Assembly (NCBI RefSeq): GCF_044385915.1
Contig: NZ_JBISCC010000127.1
Span: 186,001 to 250,000, forward strand
Reading direction: 5' to 3'
DNA length: 64,000 bases
DNA from: Thalassobellus citreus
GTDB lineage: Bacteria; Bacteroidota; Bacteroidia; Flavobacteriales; Flavobacteriaceae
The notes under the pieces are model-generated. The model saw only the letters and a list, made by a program, of their open reading frames with translations. It had not been told where the DNA came from and made no database searches. Each line of letters begins with the position of its first letter. Positions within the stretch are counted from its first letter, which is position 1. A program made the translations under genes and the position numbers. Below, in pieces: positions 35,767 through 44,560 of the stretch.

Positions 35767-37974
35767 TTATTTTAAGAATATTTTAAATGCATGAATACCA
35801 GTTTCATCTTTAATTTTTATAAAATAAAGACCTGTTATTTGGTTTTTTAAGTCTATGCTTTTAATATTTTTAGATGTTTCTGTAAATAGTAACTTTCCAA
35901 TACTATCGTATACTTCAACAGAACCATTATTAATCCCACTTATATAAACTTTTCCTGAAGTAGGGTTAGGGTATAGTTTTATTTTTGAACTATTTATTTC
36001 TTTAGTATCAACAGATAAAGTTTCATTAGCTAAATAAATGTTTGGAGCTGCAGGAACTGGCATATCAGTACCTAAAAAGAAACCAGTATGGGCAGGTTGG
36101 TTATATGCTACATTTTGCCAAGCAATGCTAGTTCTGTAAACAGGGTCATGCATTAAGGTGAAGATACGTTCTGTTGGCATGTCTTTAGAAGACATTATTA
36201 CAAGATATGTGTTGTTTGATGCACGCCAAATAATTTCTTCTCTCCAATCACCAATTATATCTGCAATTAAACAAGGATTTGATTTAGAACTATTGTTACT
36301 AGCTAATTCAAGTCCATCATAATTATAAGCTGTTAAAACTCGACTAGTTCCGCTACCATTCCATTCGGTAATTACTGTTCTATCTACTAGCTCTCTTGAT
36401 AAATCGCCATCATACCAAGCAGCCATGTTGTATGAAGCTCCATTACCTGCTGTCGTTGGGTAAGTTGTTGAAATTACATTTCCGTTTACATCGTGTATTC
36501 CAGTGCCATCAGATGCCCAAGCTTCAGCTCCTGGATAGTTTGGGTCAATATCGGCTATTAAACATCTGCCAATATCAGCCTTTCCACTATTTTGATTTAC
36601 TTGCCAAAATATTTCTCCTAGTTGGTTTCCTCTAAAATCGGTTTTTGGAATCACGTTAGTATGAAAAGCTCCAAAGTTTCCAAGAGGAGTATTTCTACTA
36701 TATCCAGCTGATTCATGACAAGTAAAATATTCTAGACCGGGACTGTTTGGGTTAAAGTCGCCTAAATGACTAGCGTCTCCATGTTTGTAACCAGTAGAAC
36801 TGAAAGCTGTTCCGTCATCATCAACAGTTAAGGAACCGTAAATTATTTCGTCTTTTCCGTCTTGATCAACGTCTCCAACAGTTACACTATGATTTCCTTG
36901 CTGCTCGTATTGGCTGCCTGCTGTATTAGAATCGAATACCCATTTGTTTTGTAAATTTGTGCCATCAAAGTCCCATGCCGCCAAAACCGTACGAGTATAG
37001 TACCCTCTGCAAAATACTACACTTGGGTGTACACCATCAAGATAAGCCACACATGCTAAAAAACGATCGACCCTATTTCCATAATTATCTCCCCAGCTAG
37101 AAACACTACCTCTTGCAGGAATATAATCTACGGTATCAATAAAAGCTCCTGTTTCACCAGAAAAAACACTTAAATATTCAGGGCCGCTTAAAACATAGCC
37201 ATTACTGTTACGGTAGTCCGCATTTTCATTTCCTAAAATGGTTCCTTCACTGTCAGTACTTCCGTCTGCAGTTTTACAAACTAATTCGGCTTTTCCATCT
37301 CCGTTTAAATCGTACACCATAAATTGAGTGTAATGCGATCCAGATCTTATGTTTTTTCCTAAATTAATTGTCCATAAAACGGTTCCATCCATTTCTAATC
37401 CTTGCAAAATAGTATTTCCTGTATAACCACTATGAGCATTGTCTTTAGCGTTTGTTGGATACCATTTAAGTATAATTTCATATTGACCATCACCATCTAA
37501 ATCACCAACAGATGCATCATTTGCATCATAGGTGTAAGTAACATTGTCTGGTGTTGTTCCTCCTGTTGGGGCAGAAATAGGTATTTTTTTGTAAATTTTA
37601 TCCCAAGGTTCTACGGGTACTGAAAGCGATTGTTCTTCACCATCTATTACTGCGGCAACACTATATGAGCCTGGAAAAAATGCAGTATTATCAGCAAAGT
37701 TACTAGCGCCAGTAATTGGTGTTGAATTTAACTTTGTTGAGCCTCTGTAAACATTGTAGGAAGCATTTGTAAATTCTGTTCCTAAAATTCTCCAACTTAC
37801 TAAAACGGTATTACTACTAATTCTAATAGGAAGTACACCTCGGTCTAAATCTTCCATTTGCCTTTGGGCTATAGTTGTTAAGGAAAACAAAACAAATACC
37901 GAAAAAAGCAGGTTTTTTTTGAAGAAGTTCCTCAAAATTGATTTTGTTTTATTAATATGTAATATTTTATTCAT
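35767..37974 (-). CDS. Rhamnogalacturonan lyase (PL11) with type IX secretion signal
   Basis: This 735-residue secreted polysaccharide lyase cleaves the rhamnogalacturonan-I backbone by beta-elimination. A long basic signal peptide ends TTIAQ. The catalytic beta-propeller starts MEDLDRGVLPIRISS and VSWRILGTEF, with repeated calcium loops DLDGDGQYEIILKWYP, DLNGDGKAELVCKTADG and DVDQDGKDEIIYG. The last 75 residues are a T9SS sorting domain (IKLYPNPTSGKVYISG, VEVYDSIGKLLF, LKNQITGLYFIKI, ending FKIFLK), so it is exported to the surface or medium. It is first in the minus-strand trio with GH2 and GH35. No SusC/SusD pair is in view. Confidence 0.92.
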   Translation of the reverse strand: MNKILHINKTKSILRNFFKKNLLFSVFVLFSLTTIAQRQMEDLDRGVLPIRISSNTVLVSWRILGTEFTNASYNVYRGSTKLNSTPITGASNFADNTAFFPGSYSVAAVIDGEEQSLSVPVEPWDKIYKKIPISAPTGGTTPDNVTYTYDANDASVGDLDGDGQYEIILKWYPTNAKDNAHSGYTGNTILQGLEMDGTVLWTINLGKNIRSGSHYTQFMVYDLNGDGKAELVCKTADGSTDSEGTILGNENADYRNSNGYVLSGPEYLSVFSGETGAFIDTVDYIPARGSVSSWGDNYGNRVDRFLACVAYLDGVHPSVVFCRGYYTRTVLAAWDFDGTNLQNKWVFDSNTAGSQYEQQGNHSVTVGDVDQDGKDEIIYGSLTVDDDGTAFSSTGYKHGDASHLGDFNPNSPGLEYFTCHESAGYSRNTPLGNFGAFHTNVIPKTDFRGNQLGEIFWQVNQNSGKADIGRCLIADIDPNYPGAEAWASDGTGIHDVNGNVISTTYPTTAGNGASYNMAAWYDGDLSRELVDRTVITEWNGSGTSRVLTAYNYDGLELASNNSSKSNPCLIADIIGDWREEIIWRASNNTYLVIMSSKDMPTERIFTLMHDPVYRTSIAWQNVAYNQPAHTGFFLGTDMPVPAAPNIYLANETLSVDTKEINSSKIKLYPNPTSGKVYISGINNGSVEVYDSIGKLLFTETSKNIKSIDLKNQITGLYFIKIKDETGIHAFKIFLK

Positions 37975-38085
37975 TTTAAATAGTTTAGCTTAGTTTTAGT
38001 TGTTATCAAATGTATATTTTACATTTAAAAACTCTATCCTGTTGTATCCTGCTTGTAAATTATTATAAAGCACTTTTTGTTAATT

Positions 38086-38101
38086 CTTAGTTTTAACTAA
38101 G
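38086..38101. promoter_or_regulatory. Palindrome in the divergent PL11/pnuC spacer
   Basis: CTTAGTTTTAACTAAG has 7-base arms around TT. It lies in the 251-base gap between two divergent genes, where both promoters must be, and could be an operator for either. Confidence 0.35.
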
Positions 38102-38225
38102 TTTAATTAATGGCTTAAGTATATTTCTCTTTTCATCTAAGATACAGTATATTTAGCACTAATTTTTGAGCTTGTATAAATAAGCTTTTCCATTCTATAT
38201 ATTTTACAGTTAGAGAGATACAACT

Positions 38226-38858
38226 ATGAATTCTTTTTTCGATTTTTTCTTTGGACAATATTCAACATATGAAACAATAGATATTGTGCTTGAAATAATA
38301 GCGGTAATCTTTGGTTTTTTATCTGTATGGTATTCAAAACAAAATAATATTTTAGTATTTCCAACTGGGATAATTAGCACAGTTATTTTTGTTTATTTAT
38401 TACTTAAATGGGAGTTGTTAGGTGATATGATGATTAATGCTTACTATTTTATTATGAGCCTTTATGGTTGGTATATTTGGACAAGAAAAGTTGATGAAAC
38501 CCATGTAACTCCAATTTCAAAAATGTCGTTTAACGAGAAAAAAATAAGTGTAGCTGTATTTTTAGCGACTTTGTTATTTGTTTATTTAGTTTACAATGTA
38601 TTTGATAAATGGACAAGTTGGGTTGCTTATGTTGATACGTTTACTACCGCTGTGTTTTTTGTAGGTATGTGGCTAATGGCAAGGAGAAAATTAGAGAATT
38701 GGATATTTTGGATTGTAGGTGATTTAATTTCAGTTCCATTATATTTTCATAAAGGATTTACATTTACAAGTTTGCAATATTTAGTGTTTACAGTAATAGC
38801 TGTATTTGGTTATTTAGCATGGAAGAAAAGTATAAACAAGAACCTGCAAACTGCGTAA
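38226..38858 (+). CDS. pnuC: PnuC-family vitamin transporter (nicotinamide riboside)
   Basis: This is a 210-residue membrane protein with about seven helices. The PnuC signatures are SVWYSKQNNILVFPTGIIST, YFIMSLYGWYIWTRK, YVDTFTTAVFFVGMWLMARRKLENWIFWIVGDLISVPLY and the final FGYLAWKKS. PnuC carriers move vitamins by facilitated diffusion and rely on a kinase to trap them inside. The next gene overlaps it by 40 bases and encodes a nicotinamide-riboside-kinase-like ATPase, which supports nicotinamide riboside as substrate. A second family member lies at 44560 under TPP control. Confidence 0.9.
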   Translation: MNSFFDFFFGQYSTYETIDIVLEIIAVIFGFLSVWYSKQNNILVFPTGIISTVIFVYLLLKWELLGDMMINAYYFIMSLYGWYIWTRKVDETHVTPISKMSFNEKKISVAVFLATLLFVYLVYNVFDKWTSWVAYVDTFTTAVFFVGMWLMARRKLENWIFWIVGDLISVPLYFHKGFTFTSLQYLVFTVIAVFGYLAWKKSINKNLQTA

Positions 38859-39382
38859 AAGTAGTTTTGTTTGGTCCCGAATCAACTGGAAAAACAACTT
38901 TGTCTAGGCAATTGGCTAGACATTATAATTCTATTTGGGTGCCAGAGTATGCGAGAGACTATCTTCAAGATAAATGGAATAATGAACGAAAAACATGCGA
39001 GGTTGATGATTTGTTACCCATTGCAGAAGGTCAAATAAAACTTGAAAATGAATTGGCTCAAAAAACAAATACAGTTTTAATTTGTGATACCGATTTATTG
39101 GAAACCAAAGTGTATTCTGAAGCTTATTATTCAGGGAGTTGTGATCCTATGCTTGAAAAGTATGCGTTAGAAAATACATACGATTTGTATTTTTTAACTT
39201 ATATTGACACGCCTTGGGAAGCAGACGATTTACGTGACAAGTCAGAGTATAGAGAAAAAATGTTTAAAGCTTTTGAAGAAGCTTTGGTTGTAAATAAAAG
39301 ACCTTATGTGTTATTAAAAGGAAATAAAAAAGAGCGTTTAGAATTAGCTATTAAGCATATTGATTTACTATTAAAAAAATAA
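38819..39382 (+). CDS. NadR-type nicotinamide riboside kinase domain protein
   Basis: This 187-residue P-loop ATPase resembles the C-terminal ribosylnicotinamide kinase domain of NadR. It has Walker A GPESTGKTTL near the N-terminus, then WVPEYARDYL, AEGQIKLENELA, the Walker B-like LICDTDLLETKVYSEAYY and YLTYIDTPW-like FLTYIDTPWEADDLRD. The nucleotidyltransferase half of NadR is absent. It overlaps pnuC by 40 bases, so the kinase is translationally coupled to the carrier, fitting substrate trapping by phosphorylation. The substrate is inferred from this pairing. Confidence 0.88.
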   Translation: MEEKYKQEPANCVKVVLFGPESTGKTTLSRQLARHYNSIWVPEYARDYLQDKWNNERKTCEVDDLLPIAEGQIKLENELAQKTNTVLICDTDLLETKVYSEAYYSGSCDPMLEKYALENTYDLYFLTYIDTPWEADDLRDKSEYREKMFKAFEEALVVNKRPYVLLKGNKKERLELAIKHIDLLLKK

Positions 39383-39385
39383 TTA

Positions 39386-40933
39386 ATGTTTACTAAAAAA
39401 GATATTCAACAAATAGAAAATAAAGGGATAACACAAGAACAAGTTAATGCCCAAATAAGTCGTATTAAAAATGGTATGTCTTATTCTAACCTAATTGAAG
39501 CAGCTACTATTGGAAAAGGGATAGCGTCTTTTAATGAGGATGAAACAAAAGTTCTTATTGAACTGTATAATGCGAAACAAAATGCATTATCTATAGTGAA
39601 GTTTGTACCTGCTTCAGGTGCAGCAACACGTATGTTTAAATTTTTATTTCAGTTTTATAAAAACTTTGATGCTTCAAATGAAAGTATTGATGATTATGCT
39701 GAAAGACAAAAAGATACATTAATAAAAACCTTTATTTCTAATTTAGAAACATTTCCTTTTTATAACGAAGTAATTGCAAAAGTAAAAGCATCAAATTCTA
39801 ATTTTGAAAGTTTATCAAAAAGTGAACAGTATTTTGAATTTGTAAAAACGATGTTGAATGTAGATGGTTTAAATTATAGTTTTTTACCAAAAGGTTTGTT
39901 GCCATTTCATAAATATGACAATCAAGTGGTAACTGCTTTTTACGAGCATTTGTTTGAATCTACTTTATATGCATCTTCTAATAAGAGTTCCAATTTACAT
40001 TTTACGGTATCAGAGCAACATCATGATTATTTTAATTCGGAATTAAATAAAATTAAGACTGATTTAGGGCAAAAAACAAATACCGCTTTTAATGTGTCAT
40101 ATTCTTATCAAAATCAAGCGACAGAAACTGTAGCATTAAAAAATGATGGAGAAGTTTTTAGAAATGAAGATGGTTCTATTTTATTTAGACCAGCTGGTCA
40201 TGGCGCGTTATTAGAGAATTTAAATAAGTTGAATAACGATATTGTTTTCATAAAAAACATAGATAATATTGTTGTTGTTAAAACTAATATTGAAGTTTCA
40301 GAATACAAAAAATTACTTGCAGGTGTTCTTGTTGAAATTCAAGAAGAGGCTTTTAAGTTTTTAAATCAACTAGATAGTGATTTGGTTTCTGAAAATGACA
40401 TGCTAAAAATAGCTATGTTTTTAACTAATAAATTAAATGTTTCAATTGATACAGAGTTTGATGATTTCGCTTCCGAAGCAAAAATAAATTATTTAAAAGA
40501 TAAATTAAACAGGCCTATTCGTGTTTGTGGAATGGTTAAAAATGAAGGAGAACCTGGTGGTGGTCCGTTTTGGGTAAAAGACGAAAACGGTAACATTTCA
40601 TTACAAATCGTTGAGTTTGCTCAAATAGATATTGATAATAATGAACAAGCAGATATTGTTAAAAATGCGACGCACTTTAATCCAACAGATTTAGTTTGTG
40701 GTGTTAAAAATTATAAAGGAGAAAAGTTTAATCTTTTAGATTTTGTAGATCATGAAGCTGCTTTTATAACCATGAAAACGCAAAACGGTATTGATATTAA
40801 AGCATTAGAGCTTCCTGGACTATGGAATGGAAGTATGGCGTATTGGAATTCTATATTTGTAGAGGTGCCTTTAGAAACTTTTAACCCTGTAAAAACAGTA
40901 AACGATCTACTTAAAGATCCGCATCAAGCGTAA
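39386..40933 (+). CDS. DUF4301 family protein
   Basis: This 515-residue cytosolic protein matches the DUF4301 family known from Bacteroidota. It contains VKFVPASGAATRMFK near residue 75, a glycine/arginine loop similar in shape to the nucleotide-binding loop of sugar-nucleotidyltransferases. Further phrases are FRPAGHGALLENLN, RPIRVCGMVKNEGEPGGGPFWV and LPGLWNGSMAYWNSIFVEVP. These suggest a nucleotidyltransferase-like fold, but no activity is established. It starts 3 bases after the kinase stop and ends 2 bases before the next gene, so it belongs to the same operon. Confidence 0.82.
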   Translation: MFTKKDIQQIENKGITQEQVNAQISRIKNGMSYSNLIEAATIGKGIASFNEDETKVLIELYNAKQNALSIVKFVPASGAATRMFKFLFQFYKNFDASNESIDDYAERQKDTLIKTFISNLETFPFYNEVIAKVKASNSNFESLSKSEQYFEFVKTMLNVDGLNYSFLPKGLLPFHKYDNQVVTAFYEHLFESTLYASSNKSSNLHFTVSEQHHDYFNSELNKIKTDLGQKTNTAFNVSYSYQNQATETVALKNDGEVFRNEDGSILFRPAGHGALLENLNKLNNDIVFIKNIDNIVVVKTNIEVSEYKKLLAGVLVEIQEEAFKFLNQLDSDLVSENDMLKIAMFLTNKLNVSIDTEFDDFASEAKINYLKDKLNRPIRVCGMVKNEGEPGGGPFWVKDENGNISLQIVEFAQIDIDNNEQADIVKNATHFNPTDLVCGVKNYKGEKFNLLDFVDHEAAFITMKTQNGIDIKALELPGLWNGSMAYWNSIFVEVPLETFNPVKTVNDLLKDPHQA

Positions 40934-40935
40934 AC

Positions 40936-41343
40936 ATGTTTAATACCGAAGTCTTATTAAAAGAGTTAACCTTTAAAGCTATTAGAAGTTCTGGAGCAGG
41001 AGGTCAGCACGTTAATAAAGTCGCTTCAAAAGTAGAATTGGTTTTTAATTTAAAGGAGTCTTCAGTTTTTAATGAAGAACAAAAACAGCGTCTTTTTAAT
41101 AAGCTTCAAAATAGATTAACAAAAGAAGGTGTTTTAATTTTACAATGCGGAGAAAGTAGAAGTCAGCATAAAAATAAAGAGCTAGTAATTAAACGGTTTT
41201 TTAACTTAATAAGAATTGGATTAATAATCCCTAAAAAACGTGTGCTTACAAAAATCCCTAAATCAGTCATTAAAAAACGATTGAAAAATAAACGTAATCT
41301 ATCTGAAAAAAAAGCAAATAGAAGGAAACCTAATTTAGATTAA
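40936..41343 (+). CDS. arfB: Peptidyl-tRNA hydrolase ArfB/YaeJ-type
   Basis: This 135-residue ribosome-rescue or peptidyl-tRNA hydrolase carries the GGQ catalytic motif of class I release factors in RSSGAGGQHVNKVASKVEL. The C-terminal tail is strongly basic (KKRLKNKRNLSEKKANRRKP), as in ArfB/ICT1 proteins, where it enters the mRNA channel of stalled ribosomes. Length fits. It is the last gene of the pnuC operon by spacing, and the thiamine operon promoter starts directly afterwards. Confidence 0.92.
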   Translation: MFNTEVLLKELTFKAIRSSGAGGQHVNKVASKVELVFNLKESSVFNEEQKQRLFNKLQNRLTKEGVLILQCGESRSQHKNKELVIKRFFNLIRIGLIIPKKRVLTKIPKSVIKKRLKNKRNLSEKKANRRKPNLD

Positions 41344-41362
41344 AAAAACTGATAAATAATAA

Positions 41363-41392
41363 TTGATTATCAATTATTCGTTAGTACATTTG
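41363..41392 (+). promoter_or_regulatory. Promoter of the thiamine operon (TTG-N19-TACATTTG)
   Basis: A TTG at 41363-41365 and TACATTTG at 41385-41392 have 19 bases between them, the same geometry as the rplU promoter. Transcription would begin just before the TPP riboswitch. Confidence 0.75.
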
Positions 41393-41402
41393 CACCGTTC
41401 TC

Positions 41403-41478
41403 AAAAAAGGGGTGCCTATTATCGGCTGAGATCATACCCATTGAACCTAGAACAGGTAATGCTGTTTAGGAAATCGAG
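41403..41478 (+). ncRNA. TPP riboswitch (THI element)
   Basis: The conserved thiamine-pyrophosphate aptamer is easily read: GGGGTGCC at 41409, GGCTGAGAtcataCCC, then TTGAACCT, ACAGGTAATGCTGTTTAGGA and a closing CGAG that pairs with the 5' flank. The order and spacing are canonical. It lies in the leader of a TonB receptor, oxygenase and PnuC-type carrier, which it should switch off when TPP is plentiful. The expression platform is not obvious; a perfect 6-base hairpin at 41524 lacks a T-tract. Confidence 0.95.
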
Positions 41479-41523
41479 TTCTAATTTATACCATATTTGG
41501 TGTAGGCTTGAATTCATGGAAAC

Positions 41524-41537
41524 GAAGCATGTGCTTC
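41524..41537 (+). other. Leader hairpin downstream of the TPP aptamer
   Basis: GAAGCA-TG-TGCTTC is a perfect 6-base stem between aptamer and start codon. It could be part of the expression platform, but no U-tract follows. Confidence 0.4.
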
Positions 41538-41602
41538 AAAAATTAACTTATTAATAACTAAGAATAATTACCTCTTTTTATTCGATTATAATTCATAATC
41601 GT

Positions 41603-43783
41603 ATGAAAAATTTATTCAAAAATTTGTCATTCCTGCGTAGGCAGGAATCTCACACAAAGAAAGCATTAACATTATTATCTTTCTTAATTGTTTTAAGTGC
41701 AAATGCACAACAAAATCAAGTACAACAAGATTCAACTAAAACAGAAAAACTAGATGAGGTTTTAGTAAATGCAGTGCGTGTAAACGCAGATTCTCCAATT
41801 ACGCATTCTAATGTGACAAAAGAACAATTAGAAAAGCGCAATTTAGGACAGGATATTCCTATTTTACTTAACTATTTACCATCTGTCGTTACAACTAGTG
41901 ATGCCGGAGCAGGAGTTGGGTATACTGGTATTCGTGTACGTGGTACAGATGCTACACGTGTTAATGTAACAATTAACGGAATTCCTTATAACGACCCAGA
42001 AAGCCAAGGTACATTTTGGGTTAATTTAGGTGATTTTGCATCATCAACTGAAAGTTTACAATTACAACGTGGTGTAGGAACATCAACGAATGGTTCTGGT
42101 GCTTTCGGTGCGAGTTTAAATTTGCTTACAGATGCGTTTTCTAAAGAAGCTACTGGCGAAATTTCTAATAGTTTTGGTAGCTATAATACACGTAAGCATA
42201 CTGTTAAATTAAGTACAGGTTTATTAAATGACCATTTTGAAATTTCAGGGCGTTTTTCAAAAATAGATTCGGATGGTTATGTAGACAGGGCGTTTACAGA
42301 TTTAAAATCATATTTTCTTCAAGGAGTTTATAAAGATGATAATACTTTAATTAAAGCTTTATCGTTTGGTGGTCAGGAATATACATATCAATCTTGGTAT
42401 GGTTTAACTGCCGATGAATTAAAAGAAGATCGTCGTCAAAACCCATATACTTATGAAAATGAAACTGATAATTATTGGCAAGATCATTACCAATTACATT
42501 GGAATGAGCGTTTAGATAATAATTGGTCTACTAACTTAGGTTTAAACTATACAAAAGGAAAAGGGTATTTTGAACAGTACAAACCGGAAGAAACAGCTTC
42601 AGATTTTAATAATTTAATTGAAGATGATTCAGATGTTATAGTTCGCAGATGGTTAGATAATGATTTTTATGTAATTAATGCCAATGTAACTTATAAGAAA
42701 AATGCTTTTGAAATTATTACAGGACTTTCATATAACACTTATTCAGGTGATCATTTTGGTGAGGTTATTTGGGGAAGTAATTTAACTCCTAACACTAATA
42801 TTAGAGATAGGTATTATGAAGGCGATGCTACTAAAAACGATTTCAGTGTTTTTTCTAAAGCAACTTTTAAATTAGTTGATAATTTAACAGGGTTTATTGA
42901 TTTACAAGGACGTTTTGTACGTTATAAAACCAATGGGTTGAATTCTGATAGAGTTTCTTTTATTACAGATGCTAAGTTTAATTTCTTCAATCCTAAAGTA
43001 GGATTAACCTATAAGGATTCTGAGACTAGTAGCTTTTATGCATCGTATGCAAGAGCAAATAGAGAACCAAACCGTGACGATTTTGAAGCTGGTGTAACCG
43101 AAAATGAAACTCTAAATGATATTGAATTAGGGTGGCGTTATAACACGAGTAAAGCTCATATAAGTACAAACTTGTATTATATGTTTTATAAAAATCAATT
43201 AGTATTAACCGGAGAACTTGATGATGTTGGAAGCCCAATAAGAGCAACTAGTGGTAAGAGTTATAGGTTAGGATTAGAAGTAGATGCTAATATTCAATAT
43301 TGTAAATCTTTCAGTACTTCAACAAATATTGCAGTAAGTAGTAATAAGAATAAAGATTTTACATCATCAATTGATGGTAGTTTGGTTAATTTAGGAAATA
43401 CTAACATTTCTTTTTCACCAGATTTAGTAATAGGAAATGCACTTAACTTTTTTCCTGTGGAAAACTTACAATTATCTTTTTTAAGTAAATTCGTTGGAAA
43501 ACAATTTATGGGAAATGTAGATTCTGACGCATCAAAATTAAATGATTATTTTGTGAATGATTTTAATGTAGTTTACGAAATAAAACCAAAATCAATATTT
43601 AAATCAATATTATTATCTGGTATAGTTAATAATGTATTTGGTAAAGAGTATGTTTCTAACGGATATTATTATACTTATGATGATACTTGGTCTAATGCAG
43701 GAGTAACTACAACTATTGAAGGTACAGGCTACTACCCACAAGCAACAACAAACTTTTTAGTAGGAGCTACTTTTAAGTTTTAA
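41603..43783 (+). CDS. TonB-dependent receptor, thiamine-regulated
   Basis: This 726-residue outer-membrane receptor has a plug domain (VLVNAVRVNADSPITHSNVTK, LGQDIPILLNYLPSVVTTSDAGAG, GIRVRGTDATRVNVTINGIPYND) followed by a barrel ending ATTNFLVGATFKF. It lacks the N-terminal carboxypeptidase-like domain, as do vitamin and siderophore receptors. The TPP riboswitch in its leader and the PnuT-type carrier downstream point to thiamine or a derivative as ligand. The N-terminus is odd: the basic region before the hydrophobic core contains LSFLRRQES, which is a translated genome repeat (41629-41648). The signal peptide still ends VLSANAQ. Confidence 0.93.
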   Translation: MKNLFKNLSFLRRQESHTKKALTLLSFLIVLSANAQQNQVQQDSTKTEKLDEVLVNAVRVNADSPITHSNVTKEQLEKRNLGQDIPILLNYLPSVVTTSDAGAGVGYTGIRVRGTDATRVNVTINGIPYNDPESQGTFWVNLGDFASSTESLQLQRGVGTSTNGSGAFGASLNLLTDAFSKEATGEISNSFGSYNTRKHTVKLSTGLLNDHFEISGRFSKIDSDGYVDRAFTDLKSYFLQGVYKDDNTLIKALSFGGQEYTYQSWYGLTADELKEDRRQNPYTYENETDNYWQDHYQLHWNERLDNNWSTNLGLNYTKGKGYFEQYKPEETASDFNNLIEDDSDVIVRRWLDNDFYVINANVTYKKNAFEIITGLSYNTYSGDHFGEVIWGSNLTPNTNIRDRYYEGDATKNDFSVFSKATFKLVDNLTGFIDLQGRFVRYKTNGLNSDRVSFITDAKFNFFNPKVGLTYKDSETSSFYASYARANREPNRDDFEAGVTENETLNDIELGWRYNTSKAHISTNLYYMFYKNQLVLTGELDDVGSPIRATSGKSYRLGLEVDANIQYCKSFSTSTNIAVSSNKNKDFTSSIDGSLVNLGNTNISFSPDLVIGNALNFFPVENLQLSFLSKFVGKQFMGNVDSDASKLNDYFVNDFNVVYEIKPKSIFKSILLSGIVNNVFGKEYVSNGYYYTYDDTWSNAGVTTTIEGTGYYPQATTNFLVGATFKF
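41629..41648. repeat. ATTCCTGC-N4-GCAGGAAT hairpin repeat inside a signal-peptide coding region
   Basis: A perfect 8-base inverted repeat with a GTAG loop, with the same arms as the intergenic copies at 7902 and 27226. It is translated in frame as SFLRRQES within the receptor's first 20 codons. Confidence 0.85.
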
Positions 43784-44560
43784 ATGTTTGTAAAAGAAAA
43801 TAGGTTTGAAGATCATTTTGGGATAGTTGAAACAACTATCCCAAAATCTTCAGATACAACTATAAAGACTGCATTTAAAAATTTTCTAAAACAGCCTGAA
43901 TCTTATAAAAAAGAATTTCTTCAAACATATTATAATTGTGGTTTTGATGGTTATTCTTTTTTAGGACAAAAAGATAGTATCAATCAATATGATACCGATT
44001 TGTTACATTCCTTTGTGCTTTCAGAATTTTCTAAACAAGTGCTTTTTCCAAAAGAGTTTCATGCTTTTTTACAGAATGATTGGAAGGCGCTAGTTTCAAA
44101 AATAAAAACCATAGAGCTGCATGTTATTGAGCAACTAAAAATTGAAGGCTTAAAAGCATTTTACGAAGATTCTATAGGGCATATGGTATCTTGTAATTAT
44201 TACCCTAAAGTAGATTTAGAGGTTGCTACGTCTTTAAGGTTATCTAAACATAAAGACGTGTCATTATTTACCGTTTTTGTTTTTGGTTCAGCTGATGGAT
44301 TTTCATATCAAAACTTTAGTAATAAAAAAGAAACGCTACATGCAAGTCAAAACATTGTTGTCTTTCCTGGGTATTTATTAGAGTTTTTAACCAAAGGAAA
44401 ATACAAAGCATTAGAGCATCAAGTAGATTTTACAGCAGTTAATAAGGAACGTTTTTCGTTTGCTTTTTTCTCTTTACCTAAGCCATTTCAGGATATAGAG
44501 TTTAATGATTTACAGTTTACAAGCGAATCTTATTTTAAAAATTACTTAGCACTATTTTAA
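43784..44560 (+). CDS. Isopenicillin-N-synthase-like 2-oxoglutarate/Fe(II) oxygenase in thiamine operon
   Basis: This 258-residue cytosolic protein of the non-haem iron oxygenase superfamily starts directly after the receptor stop. The iron ligands are intact: HKD (H156, D158) in LSKHKDVSLFTVFVF and H212 in LEHQVDF. These are followed by the R-x-S motif RFS (R223, S225) that binds the 2-oxoglutarate carboxylate, or the substrate in IPNS. HxDVSLxTV is a classic phrase of this family. Its place in a TPP-riboswitch operon between receptor and carrier suggests it oxidises a thiamine derivative or precursor. The substrate is unknown. Confidence 0.85.
   Translation: MFVKENRFEDHFGIVETTIPKSSDTTIKTAFKNFLKQPESYKKEFLQTYYNCGFDGYSFLGQKDSINQYDTDLLHSFVLSEFSKQVLFPKEFHAFLQNDWKALVSKIKTIELHVIEQLKIEGLKAFYEDSIGHMVSCNYYPKVDLEVATSLRLSKHKDVSLFTVFVFGSADGFSYQNFSNKKETLHASQNIVVFPGYLLEFLTKGKYKALEHQVDFTAVNKERFSFAFFSLPKPFQDIEFNDLQFTSESYFKNYLALF

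Noticed and set aside
41363..41554. 63-residue frame across the TPP riboswitch
   Set aside because: The frame overlaps promoter and aptamer, both of which are clearly recognisable, and resembles no protein.
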